Positions 44,120-52,355 of a stretch of 64,000 nt of DNA are shown here, one piece after another. Made by a program: the position numbers and the translations under genes. This DNA comes from Winogradskyella schleiferi. GTDB lineage: Bacteria; Bacteroidota; Bacteroidia; Flavobacteriales; Flavobacteriaceae. Within the stretch, counting starts at the first letter, position 1; each line of letters opens with the position of its first letter. The notes under the pieces are model-generated. The model saw only the letters and a program-made list of their open reading frames with translations, was not told the origin of the DNA and ran no database searches. The DNA lies in the NCBI RefSeq assembly GCF_013394655.1, contig NZ_CP053351.1, forward strand, positions 2,696,501 to 2,760,500, written 5' to 3'.

Positions 44120-45199
44120 ATGAATCTAAACACACTATCTTTAATTAATTACAAAAATTTTGAAAGTCAGGTTTTCGATTTCGACGCTAAAATCAATTGT
44201 TTTGTTGGTGCCAATGGCATCGGAAAAACAAATGCACTTGATGCCATTTACCATCTAGCATTCGGAAAAAGTTACTTTAACCCCATCGCTGTTCAAAATA
44301 TAAACCACAATGCTGAGTTTTTTGTGGTCGATGGCCATTTTACGAAAAATGACCGCGAGGAAAAAATTATCGTTTCCTTAAAAAGAGGACAGAAAAAAAT
44401 CATTAAGCGGAATGCTAAGGCTTACGAAAAATTTAGTGAACATATTGGTTTTATTCCATTGGTTATTATTTCGCCAGCCGATCGTGATTTAATTATTGAA
44501 GGTAGCGATACGCGCCGTAAATTTATCGATAGTGTTATTTCGCAAAGTGATAAGAGCTATTTAACCGAACTCATCAATTATAATAAAGTATTGGCACAAC
44601 GGAATGCACTTTTAAAATATTTTGCGCTGAACAATATCTTTAATGAAGATACGCTAGCTATTTATAACGAACAACTCCACACCTACGGAAGTGAAGTTTT
44701 CAAAAAGCGAGATGCTTTTTTAAAAACCTTTATTCCGATTTTCAAGTCACGTTACGAAGCCATTAGTCAAAGTAAAGAAGTGATAGATTTAAAGTACAAA
44801 AGTGATTTGTTTGATGCTGAATTAAAGGATTTATTAAATAAAAACATCAATAAAGATAAAGCGTTGCAATATACCAGTGTTGGCACACATAAGGATGATT
44901 TGGTGTTTTTGATTGATGATTTTCCTATTAAAAAATTTGGAAGTCAAGGGCAACAAAAATCATTTCTAATAGCCTTAAAATTAGCCCAATTCGATTTTAT
45001 AAAACAACAAAGTGGTGTCTCGCCTATTTTACTTTTGGATGATATTTTTGATAAATTGGATGAAAACAGAGTGGCACAAATTATAAGTTTAGTGGATGAT
45101 GAGCATTTCGGGCAAATCTTTATAAGCGATACGCATGCAGAACGTACAGAAGAAGTTGTAAAACAAATTCATCAATCGTATAAAATTTTCAAACTTTAA
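44120..45199 (+). CDS. recF: DNA replication and repair protein RecF
   Basis: 359 aa. Walker [17 protein letters not shown], the SMC-like signature [17 protein letters not shown], and Walker [16 protein letters not shown]. RecF loads RecA at gaps with RecO and RecR. In this phylum recF is not next to dnaA/dnaN; here it precedes a lipoprotein gene (3 bases) and a DUF721 gene. Confidence 0.97.
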   Translation: MNLNTLSLINYKNFESQVFDFDAKINCFVGANGIGKTNALDAIYHLAFGKSYFNPIAVQNINHNAEFFVVDGHFTKNDREEKIIVSLKRGQKKIIKRNAKAYEKFSEHIGFIPLVIISPADRDLIIEGSDTRRKFIDSVISQSDKSYLTELINYNKVLAQRNALLKYFALNNIFNEDTLAIYNEQLHTYGSEVFKKRDAFLKTFIPIFKSRYEAISQSKEVIDLKYKSDLFDAELKDLLNKNINKDKALQYTSVGTHKDDLVFLIDDFPIKKFGSQGQQKSFLIALKLAQFDFIKQQSGVSPILLLDDIFDKLDENRVAQIISLVDDEHFGQIFISDTHAERTEEVVKQIHQSYKIFKL

Positions 45200-45202
45200 A
45201 AT

Positions 45203-45643
45203 ATGAAAACCATACTGTCATACCCAACACTTTTAATTGTTATTGCAATAGTCCTCTTTAGCTGTTCCGAGAATCCTGAAACTTACATTCCACATGTAGA
45301 AGGTTATTGGGAAATTGAAGAAGTGACCATGGCAGATGGCAGTAAAAAAGAATATAAATTTAACGAAACCATAGATTATATAAGCGTGAATGATAGTTTG
45401 AAGGGTTTCCGTAAAAAACTAAAACCTGGCTTAAACGACACCTATTTTTCTTCGGATGACGCTGAAGCCATTGAGTTGAAAATTGAAGATAATGCCTTGC
45501 ATATTTATTATACAACACCATATGCCAATTGGAAAGAAACGGTCTTGGAAGCTACTTCAGACCAACTTCGGATCATTAATGAAAATGAGAATATTTACGT
45601 GTATAAACGCTATACGCCTATAAAATTAGATTTAGAACCATAA
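45203..45643 (+). CDS. Lipocalin-like lipoprotein
   Basis: 146 aa with lipobox Cys21 (IVLFSC). VEGYWEIEEVTMADGSKKEY begins a small beta-barrel with the GxWxI lipocalin-like start and ends NENIYVYKRYTP. It sits between recF and the DUF721 gene in a conserved flavobacterial arrangement. Role unknown. Confidence 0.8.
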   Translation: MKTILSYPTLLIVIAIVLFSCSENPETYIPHVEGYWEIEEVTMADGSKKEYKFNETIDYISVNDSLKGFRKKLKPGLNDTYFSSDDAEAIELKIEDNALHIYYTTPYANWKETVLEATSDQLRIINENENIYVYKRYTPIKLDLEP

Positions 45644-45780
45644 ATTGTAGTATTAAGGTATTGGAGGCAACTCTGTGAAACAACCAAAATAGCTTATTAA
45701 GCTATTAAATTTGTAACTTAGTAATCTAGAACTAAAGTTTAACACTATTAAATAGATGACCGTTTTCGCGGCAACTAAAG

Positions 45781-46077
45781 ATGGCAAAACGAAAAAACGA
45801 TAATCAACCGATACAAGACATTCTAAAAGAGTTTGTAGAGACCAACAATTTACAATCGGGTTTGGATAAAGTAGATGTGCGTGAAGCTTGGGCAAATTTG
45901 ATGGGAAATGGCGTGAATAATTACACCACTGCCATAGAGTTAAAACACGACACGCTCTATGTGCAATTAAGTAGTAGCGTATTGCGAGAAGAGTTGAGTT
46001 ATGGTACAGAAAAAATCATAAAAATGCTCAATGAATCCCTAAGGAAAGATGTGGTCAAGAAATTGGTGCTTCGATAG
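45781..46077 (+). CDS. DUF721 protein (DciA-like)
   Basis: 98 aa. PIQDILKEFVETNNLQSGLD, WANLMGNGVNNYTTAIELKH, and LYVQLSSSVLREELSYG are typical of DUF721, the family that includes DciA, the replicative helicase operator of bacteria that lack DnaC/DnaI. Location near recF fits a replication role. Small size and the family suggest a KH-like domain without the disordered tail of longer DciA proteins. Confidence 0.87.
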   Translation: MAKRKNDNQPIQDILKEFVETNNLQSGLDKVDVREAWANLMGNGVNNYTTAIELKHDTLYVQLSSSVLREELSYGTEKIIKMLNESLRKDVVKKLVLR

Positions 46078-46142
46078 GGTTTGAATTATAAAGTTTTCAA
46101 AATATTTTCCTGTAACCATATCGATAGTGTATCTTTAAGGAA

Positions 46143-46679
46143 ATGATGAAAACACTCCTTATAAATACCTTACTAATTTTTTTAATTTCCCAAAGCATGA
46201 CCATTTTTGATTTTTCTTCAACTAGTGATGTCTCCGATTGGAAAATTGTCGATGACGTGGTTATGGGAGGACGCTCTGATGGTCATTTTAAAATTAATGA
46301 CGATGGACATGGGGACTATTCAGGTAAAGTGTCACTCGAAAATAATGGTGGATTCTCTTCCTTACATTATGAGTTTGAGTCAATCGACACAAAGGACTAT
46401 TCAAAATTTATATTAAAAATTAAAGGCGATGGTAAACCCTATCAATTTCGGGTTAAGGATAAACGCTCCCATCGCTATTCTTATATTTTTCAATTTAGCA
46501 CGACTGGAGCTTGGCAAACCATTGCAATTCCATTTTCAGAAATGTCTGCAGCCTTCAGAGGTCGTAGTGTAGATATCCCTAATTTTGAAGGAGAACAGAT
46601 GGAAGAGATTGCTTTTTTAATCGGGAATAAAAAAGAAGAAACATTTCAACTTCTTATAGACTCTATTTCTCTTAAATAA
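46143..46679 (+). CDS. CIA30-family secreted protein
   Basis: 178 aa; signal-peptide-like start (LINTLLIFLISQSMT), then IFDFSSTSDVSDWKIVDDVV MGGRSDGHF and FSSLHYEFES, the CIA30/galactose-binding-like beta-sandwich; FKG.PYQFRVKDK and AIPFSEMSAAFRGR follow. In mitochondria CIA30 helps assemble complex I; bacterial members have no proven role. Confidence 0.87.
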   Translation: MMKTLLINTLLIFLISQSMTIFDFSSTSDVSDWKIVDDVVMGGRSDGHFKINDDGHGDYSGKVSLENNGGFSSLHYEFESIDTKDYSKFILKIKGDGKPYQFRVKDKRSHRYSYIFQFSTTGAWQTIAIPFSEMSAAFRGRSVDIPNFEGEQMEEIAFLIGNKKEETFQLLIDSISLK

Positions 46680-47031
46680 AAAATTCTTGTTTCTGAAAGG
46701 TTTCTACTCAAGTGTATTGCAGATTATTAATTCTTGAAAATTTGCTTTATATGAAATTAACGAACCATTCGGAATCACCACGTCACAACCTCTCGCAAAG
46801 ACGCAGAGACGCACAGGTTGCAGCTTTAAAAATTAATAATATTAAATTTAACCATTCAAAACCCCATAAACTTTTTTGATATGTAAAGTCTATGAAGAGC
46901 GTATTACTTTGCGTCTCTGCACCTTTGCGCGAGATACTCAACCGTATTAACCTTTAGTAAGAATTAGTGCAATTCGTGTCTAACGTTATCATATATTTTC
47001 CTATTTTTAAATCCTACTATAATTCCACTTC
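46680..47031. repeat. Gene-free stretch with an inverted pair of 25-base repeats
   Basis: No gene in 352 bases. TCTCGCAAAGACGCAGAG (46791-46808) plus ACGCAC is followed about 93 bases later by its imperfect inverse, TTTGCGTCTCTGCACCTT plus TGCGCGAGA (46908-46934). The pair could form a large stem-loop or be two copies of a dispersed repeat. The sequence between them is AT-rich and unremarkable. Confidence 0.75.
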
Positions 47032-49443
47032 ATGAAGTATTTCAAACTCATTCTGTCCTTCCTATTGATGGTTGGCATTTTTTTCGCTTTAAATTCCAAA
47101 TTCGGCGCTATTCCTCCCATTGGAAAATTCCTAAATCCTTACACAGGCGTCTGGCAAAATGAAACCGACGAAGCCATTTCAGGAACTATTGCTATTCCTG
47201 ACTTAAAAGATAAAGTCACTGTGCATTATGATGCCGAGTTAATTCCACATGTATTCGCACAAAACGAACTCGATTTATACAGAGCGCAAGGTTATATCAC
47301 TGCAAAACATAGACTTTGGCAAATGGAATTCCAAACCTATGCAGCCGCAGGACGTTTGTCTGAAATTATTGGAGAAAAGGCCCTGAATTACGACCGACAA
47401 GAACGCAGACGAGGTATGGTCTATGGTGCTGAACAAACACTGAGCAAAATGTCGGAAGATAAAAACATGATGGCTATTGTTGAAGCCTATGCTGATGGCG
47501 TTAACAGTTATATTAACCAACTCAACTCAAAAACCTATCCTGTTGAATATAAATTATTGGATTATAAACCTGAAGCATGGTCACCTAAAAAAACGGCTTT
47601 ACTCTTAATGTATATGACCAAAATGCTGGCTGGAGGAGATGAAGACATGGAATATACCAATGCGCTTAGACTCTTTGGGAAGGAACGTTTCGATTTATTG
47701 TATCCAGATTTTTTTGACATTACGGATCCCATCATTCCAAAAGAAACCGATTGGAGTTACATCGATGTGCCACAAACCCAAAGCCCGAATAGCAAACCCG
47801 TTTTAGATTCCATCGCCGAAACCATTGATAAACCAGATCCTAATTATGGCAGTAACAATTGGGCAATTTCGGACGAAAAATCAGCAACAGGAAATGCCAT
47901 CTTAGCAAACGATCCACATTTAGGTCTCAATTTACCTTCTATATGGTTTGTGATGCAATTAAGCACACCAAATCATAATGCATTTGGTGCCACATTACCA
48001 GGTGCATTGGCTGTAATATCTGGATTTAACGAACATATTGCTTGGGGCGAAACCAATGCCACACGCGATGTTATTGATTGGTATAAGATTGAATTCAACA
48101 ACAACCGAACACATTATAAATTGGATAACCAATGGAAAGCTGTTTCCATGAGAATTGAAGAAATCAAAATTAAAGGTCAGGAAAGCTATAAAGATTCTGT
48201 GCTTTATACACATCATGGTCCTGTGGTTTATGACAAAAACTTTAAATCTGATAATGAATTATCGGGTTATGCCATGAAATGGGCAGGACATATTCCTGGG
48301 AATGGTCAAAAAACATTTACAGAATTGAACAAGGCAAAAGGTTATGATGATTATGAAAAGGCACTCCAATATTGGGTAGCGCCTGCCCAAAACATCATTT
48401 TTGCTTCTACTGAAGGGGATATTGCCCTATGGGTGCAAGGCCTATTTCCTAATAAATGGGAAGGCCAAGGTAAATTTGTAATGGATGGTACCAAATCTGA
48501 AAACGACTGGCAAGGTTATATTCCGCAACAGTTCAACGCACACACCAAAAATCCGGAGCGTGGTTTTGTGAGTTCTGCCAATCAATCTCCTGTCGATGAA
48601 ACTTATCCTTATTTTGTATTTAATGATGGTTATGAAACGTATAGAAATCGTGTGATAAATGATTTTTTTAATTCGAAGGACAAATTTAGTATTCAAGATT
48701 TCAAGGATTTACACAACAATAATTACAACCTTAAAGCAGCTGAATTGATGCCCTATATGTTAAAAACTATGGATGTGTCTAACTTAACCAAGGAAGAGAA
48801 AGAAATTTATGATACTGCTGAAGAATGGCACTATAATAATGACACAGATGAAATTGGCCCAAGTATCTGGAATGCTTGGTGGGACGTTCTCCACGATATG
48901 GTTTGGGACGAGTTTAAAGTTGAGAATACTGCCTTAGAAACGCCGTTCACCTACCAAACCATTTATTTATTGAAAAATAAAGGCGAAGATGACTTTATGG
49001 ACATTAAAGGCACACCAGAAAAAGAAACAGCTAAAGACTTATTCAATCTCAGTTTTAGTAAAGCGGTTGAAAATCTTAACGATTGGAAAGCCAAAAACGG
49101 AGACCTCAACTGGGTAAACTACAAAGGCACATTTGCCGGTCATCTATTACAAGCCTTACCAGCCTTTTCAAGATTTGATATTCCTATTGGAGGCGGTAAA
49201 AATATTGTTAACGCGACTTCCGAAAATTGGGGACCATCTTGGCGCATGATCGTAGAAATGACCTCTCCTCCTACCGCATTGGGCATTTATCCTGGCGGAC
49301 AATCGGGTAATCCCGGCAGTAAATACTACGATAATTTTATAGACACTTGGGCTGCTGGCGAATACCACAGTCTCAATTTTCTGCAAAGCGATAAAGCCAC
49401 AGAAGCCATTATTGGCACTCAAACCCTAACACCAACCAAGTAA
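47032..49443 (+). CDS. Penicillin acylase family amidase (Ntn hydrolase)
   Basis: 803 aa. A signal-like hydrophobic start, an alpha-chain region (YRAQGYITAKHRLWQMEFQT YAAAGRLSEIIG), a spacer, and the autocatalytic site NYGSNNWAISDEKS, where the Ser after Gly becomes the N-terminal nucleophile of the beta chain. DPHLGLNLPSIWF and ERGFVSSANQSP follow, as in the family. Substrates in marine flavobacteria could be N-acyl amides, including quorum-sensing lactones, but this is open. It overlaps the next gene by one base. Confidence 0.92.
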   Translation: MKYFKLILSFLLMVGIFFALNSKFGAIPPIGKFLNPYTGVWQNETDEAISGTIAIPDLKDKVTVHYDAELIPHVFAQNELDLYRAQGYITAKHRLWQMEFQTYAAAGRLSEIIGEKALNYDRQERRRGMVYGAEQTLSKMSEDKNMMAIVEAYADGVNSYINQLNSKTYPVEYKLLDYKPEAWSPKKTALLLMYMTKMLAGGDEDMEYTNALRLFGKERFDLLYPDFFDITDPIIPKETDWSYIDVPQTQSPNSKPVLDSIAETIDKPDPNYGSNNWAISDEKSATGNAILANDPHLGLNLPSIWFVMQLSTPNHNAFGATLPGALAVISGFNEHIAWGETNATRDVIDWYKIEFNNNRTHYKLDNQWKAVSMRIEEIKIKGQESYKDSVLYTHHGPVVYDKNFKSDNELSGYAMKWAGHIPGNGQKTFTELNKAKGYDDYEKALQYWVAPAQNIIFASTEGDIALWVQGLFPNKWEGQGKFVMDGTKSENDWQGYIPQQFNAHTKNPERGFVSSANQSPVDETYPYFVFNDGYETYRNRVINDFFNSKDKFSIQDFKDLHNNNYNLKAAELMPYMLKTMDVSNLTKEEKEIYDTAEEWHYNNDTDEIGPSIWNAWWDVLHDMVWDEFKVENTALETPFTYQTIYLLKNKGEDDFMDIKGTPEKETAKDLFNLSFSKAVENLNDWKAKNGDLNWVNYKGTFAGHLLQALPAFSRFDIPIGGGKNIVNATSENWGPSWRMIVEMTSPPTALGIYPGGQSGNPGSKYYDNFIDTWAAGEYHSLNFLQSDKATEAIIGTQTLTPTK

Positions 49444-49796
49444 TGAGCAAGAATATTCTCAATTTTATAGTGACCATAATAGTAGCCTATGTATTATCAT
49501 TAGTTCTGCCTTGGTGGTCAGTTATGGTCGCGGCTTTTGCGACCGCTTTATTTATGCCGCTTAAAAAAGCAGCGGTATTTTTTATACCATTTTTTGCCAT
49601 TCTAGTCTTATGGTTTCTTTATAGTTTTATATTGAGTAGTGGCAATGATTACACGTTAGCCAAACGTATTGCCGTGCTTTTACCCTTAGGAGGCAATCCT
49701 TATGTGTTGATGCTAGTTACAGGAATTGTTGGTGGCTTGGCTGCAGGAATTTCTGGTGTTTTTGGGAAGCAGTTGAGTTTGGTTTTGAAGAAGTGA
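49443..49796 (+). CDS. Small integral membrane protein of unknown function
   Basis: 117 aa, almost wholly hydrophobic: helices at about 6-24, 29-44, 46-68 and 86-110. No family recognised. It starts at the last base of the penicillin acylase gene and must be translated with it. It ends about 125 bases before the cassette-like pair. Confidence 0.75.
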   Translation: MSKNILNFIVTIIVAYVLSLVLPWWSVMVAAFATALFMPLKKAAVFFIPFFAILVLWFLYSFILSSGNDYTLAKRIAVLLPLGGNPYVLMLVTGIVGGLAAGISGVFGKQLSLVLKK

Positions 49797-49945
49797 GTGG
49801 GACTGGCTATATATGTCTTTAACGATTTGACTAATTTTTATAAAATCAGAAATGAAAATAGAAAAGTGTTGTTAGCTTGGCTTGTTTACAGGATATGAAT
49901 TATAAAAGTTATTATATATCACGTTGTGGGTAATTTAAACTCGAT

Positions 49946-50641
49946 ATGAAAAGAATACTAAAATTTATATTTCTGATGGTTGGATTAATTTGTTTTTTTC
50001 AATGCCAAGAAAAAGTTAATATATCGAATGGAATTGCATTTAACGGAGAACCTAAAATTGATTCTGAAACTCTAAAAAAATTGGACAGTTTAGATATTGA
50101 TTTTCAATTAAGAGGAAATTGTTACGCATTCAGTAGCAAAAAAAATGCTAAAGAGTCAAATGGAGAAGCCCATTCAGAAAATATTCCAAAACCCAATAAC
50201 GGAAAATTTGAAAAAGGACTGTTCGGACTTTTTTTGAGTGAAAACGAACTTCAAAAAGTATATGAAAAAAATATTGGACATACTCTTTATTTAATTAACA
50301 CAACAGACAAGAATTTTGACTTATCAGGTCAAGACAGTCGACTTGACATAAAAACGGAGATTAAATCCAATATTGGAATATGGACTGAAATAACTTATTT
50401 ACCTTCAAGTTGGTGCGGAAATAGTTATCATACTATAACTCTTGGAAAAAACGAGTATTGGGAATTTACTCAACCAATATTTAAGGGAAGTTTCAAAACA
50501 AAGCTTCGCTACAAATTGGAATTTGAAGATAGAGCCATTGTTTCTAATGAAATAGTGGCTTTTATTAATCCAGAACAAATGAATAAAGACAGAAAAGAAG
50601 GTCATAAAGCAAATAACATAATGAACCCTTACAATGAATAA
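49946..50641 (+). CDS. Orphan lipoprotein in cassette-like unit 1
   Basis: 231 aa with lipobox Cys20 (GLICFFQC). No family recognised. After a Lys/Asn-rich part it has LFGLFLSENELQKVYEKNIG, then beta-strand segments (HTLYLINTTDKNF, WTEITYLPSSWCGN, RYKLEFEDRAIVSNEIVAFI). Codon use is more A-rich than in the housekeeping genes nearby. It starts 17 bases after GTTGTG and ends 8 bases before CACAAC, as a single cassette gene would. Confidence 0.72.
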   Translation: MKRILKFIFLMVGLICFFQCQEKVNISNGIAFNGEPKIDSETLKKLDSLDIDFQLRGNCYAFSSKKNAKESNGEAHSENIPKPNNGKFEKGLFGLFLSENELQKVYEKNIGHTLYLINTTDKNFDLSGQDSRLDIKTEIKSNIGIWTEITYLPSSWCGNSYHTITLGKNEYWEFTQPIFKGSFKTKLRYKLEFEDRAIVSNEIVAFINPEQMNKDRKEGHKANNIMNPYNE

Positions 50642-50649
50642 AAACTACC

Positions 50650-50779
50650 CACAACACCATGAATAATTAATTGCTTGGTCACTGCCGACTTACGCAATTT
50701 CTACTGGAATATTCTATCTGTGATTTATTTGCTAAATTAGTTGCTTAACCACGCAACTAATCATACACCAAACGTTGTG
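50650..50779 (+). repeat. attC-like imperfect palindrome between the two cassettes
   Basis: CACAAC at 50650-50655 and GTTGTG at 50774-50779 are the ends. Inside, TGAATAATTAATTGCTTGGT (50660-50679) and ACCACGCAACTAATCATACA (50748-50767) are inverse complements at 16 of 20 positions. The centre (50690-50740) is less symmetrical. Length (130 bases) is that of long attC sites. Confidence 0.55.
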
Positions 50780-50789
50780 TGTAATACCA

Positions 50790-51965
50790 ATGAAGACCTT
50801 TACATTTACCATATTAACATTTCTAACGACTTTGGTTTTTGCTCAAAAACCGACAGAATTAAATTGGACTTATAATGACTTCATCGAAAACAATTTAAGT
50901 AAGGTTTCTAAATATTCAATACCATTGAGAAAAAATGGTGAAGTCAAAAAAAGAGATAGCACACTACTATTTATCAAACAGATTGATTTAAAGAACAAAA
51001 CAGTTTTTGGAATTGAAAGTAGTTTAGTCGTTGTTACTCACGTTGGCACTCATTTAAATTGGAATAAATTTAAAGATTATTACAAAGAGAATGGTTTAAT
51101 TCTAAAAACGACCAGTACACCTTTAGAAATCGAAAAAACAAAGGAATTTGGTTTTATAGAGTATGATGAATGCGTAGGCGAAACGATTTATGAATATAAC
51201 ATCAACGAAAACCTTAAACGAAAAGAATATCGAACTATAAATAATCACTACTCTATTTACAAATCATCAAAAGACACTACGTTTCATTTAAAATCAATTG
51301 ATAGACCACAGATTTACGAATATGTATATAATTCATATAATCAAGAAATCAAACAATATCATACAGTCGATAGTACAAGATATTTAAAAACAAAAAGCTA
51401 TAATCCCGAAAACAAAACAGACGCTGTTACTTGTTCATATTGTCACTCAAAATACTTGAATATTGAGTGGAAATACGACGAAGAAAAAAAACTTATTGAA
51501 TGGACTTCTTACACAAGAGAAAATAAATTACATACCAAAAGATATTACTATTACGACAATCAAAATCGATTAAAAAAACAGATCGACTCGACAGGTTGGT
51601 ATGTTTACAATAAACCAATTTGGGAATCGACGAAAACTTATAAATATGGTTTAGATAAAACAACAGAAACCATAAACAGCAATACCGAATCAAGGTTTGG
51701 TGCATATTACAAGAAAGAAATCACAGTTTTAGATACTGATAAAAATATAATAAGGGAATGTAAAATAGCAAATGACCAAAACGAATGTTCCGATTATTCA
51801 TATAAATGGAAAAACGAAAAATTAATCGAAAGAACAGAAACAAAATCAAACGGAGAAATTATCAAGCAGAAATTCGAATACAATCATCGGAATTTAATAA
51901 CCGAAAAATCTCAATATCGAAATGGAAAGCGGACTGAATTGATTAGATATTATTACTATGAATAA
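50790..51965 (+). CDS. Orphan secreted YD-repeat-like protein in cassette-like unit 2
   Basis: 391 aa from the ATG at 50790; a TTG at 50775 sits inside the GTTGTG core and is rejected. Signal peptide (MKTFTFTILTFLTTLVFAQ). The C-terminal half has Tyr-rich repeats of the YD/MORN-like type: WKYDEEKKLIEWTSYTRENK, KRYYYYDNQNRLKKQIDS, FEYNHRNLITEKSQYRNGKR. Family not recognised. It ends 13 bases before the unit-2 end sequence. AT-rich, with no operon partner. Confidence 0.7.
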   Translation: MKTFTFTILTFLTTLVFAQKPTELNWTYNDFIENNLSKVSKYSIPLRKNGEVKKRDSTLLFIKQIDLKNKTVFGIESSLVVVTHVGTHLNWNKFKDYYKENGLILKTTSTPLEIEKTKEFGFIEYDECVGETIYEYNINENLKRKEYRTINNHYSIYKSSKDTTFHLKSIDRPQIYEYVYNSYNQEIKQYHTVDSTRYLKTKSYNPENKTDAVTCSYCHSKYLNIEWKYDEEKKLIEWTSYTRENKLHTKRYYYYDNQNRLKKQIDSTGWYVYNKPIWESTKTYKYGLDKTTETINSNTESRFGAYYKKEITVLDTDKNIIRECKIANDQNECSDYSYKWKNEKLIERTETKSNGEIIKQKFEYNHRNLITEKSQYRNGKRTELIRYYYYE

Positions 51966-52017
51966 AAAAAGTACTCCACACAACAAAGTACTGTGCTAAA
52001 AAACAAGTAAAATTCCA

Positions 52018-52186
52018 TTAATTTTTCACTAGCGTACTTTTATATTCATTGTCATATATCAATACTGATTTTGCGATTTCAAAGGCCTGTTTTAGCAGCT
52101 TATTGCACACTGCAATAAAAGCCAGTTTTTTTGCTCTTACCCTTGGCCACAATTCGCTCATACAAATCTCTGCAAGCTTTGTTGTA
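52018..52186 (-). pseudogene. IS110-family transposase C-terminal remnant, frameshifted
   Basis: On the minus strand one frame gives YNKACRDLYERIVAKGKSKK and the next gives LAFIAVCNKLLKQAFEIAKS followed by VLIYDNEYKSTLVKN and a stop. Joined, they are the usual C-terminus of IS110/IS116-type transposases. The join lies in a run of seven A where six would keep the frame. Upstream coding sequence breaks off at a palindromic repeat (52189-52206), so more than 80 percent of the gene is missing. Confidence 0.85.
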
Positions 52187-52188
52187 CC

Positions 52189-52355
52189 TGTCTGCCGGCA
52201 GGCAGATAAATTATCAGCCTAATTCTCCCGATAGCTATCGGGATTAACCTTTAGCCATAATTCAGGACAAGCCGTTATCAGAAAATGCTAACCCATGTAA
52301 AGTTCTTCAGAAAACTACAAATTGAAAACAATGTTGCTAAAATGCTTCATTGCAA
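52189..52355. repeat. Palindromic repeats at the breakpoint of the IS110 remnant
   Basis: CTGTCTGCCGGCAGGCAG (52189-52206) and the perfect 16-base palindrome CCCGATAGCTATCGGG (52227-52242) lie in the 150 bases between the remnant and the DUF885 gene. The latter recurs in this window at 58078-58093 (one central change) and 62558-62575. No gene is evident in the stretch. Confidence 0.85.

Larger units (their letters stand above)
49923..51984 (+). mobile_element. Integron-like gene cassette pair (candidate)
   Basis: Two single-gene units lie head to tail. Unit 1 begins GTTGTGGGTA (49923) and ends with its exact complement TACCCACAAC (50646-50655); unit 2 begins GTTGTGTG (50774) and ends with the complement CACACAAC (51977-51984). 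Between them is a 130-base imperfect palindrome. In integrons each cassette's first bases match, as complement, the R'' end of its own attC, and the site between cassettes is palindromic; this region shows both features. The cores differ from GTTRRRY, and no integrase is in the window. Confidence 0.5.

Noticed and set aside
45653..45895. 80-codon minus-strand frame between the lipoprotein and DUF721 genes
   Set aside because: Overlaps the conserved start of DUF721 on the opposite strand and has no signal or domain.
49861..49922. A complete attC-like site before cassette unit 1
   Set aside because: GATATGAATTATAA and TTATTATATATC are only weakly inverse and no matching CACAAC core is seen on the left, so the site is not called.
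50790..51965. RHS/polymorphic toxin
   Set aside because: The Tyr-rich repeats resemble YD repeats but are few, the protein is short, and there is no toxin-like C-terminus or immunity gene.
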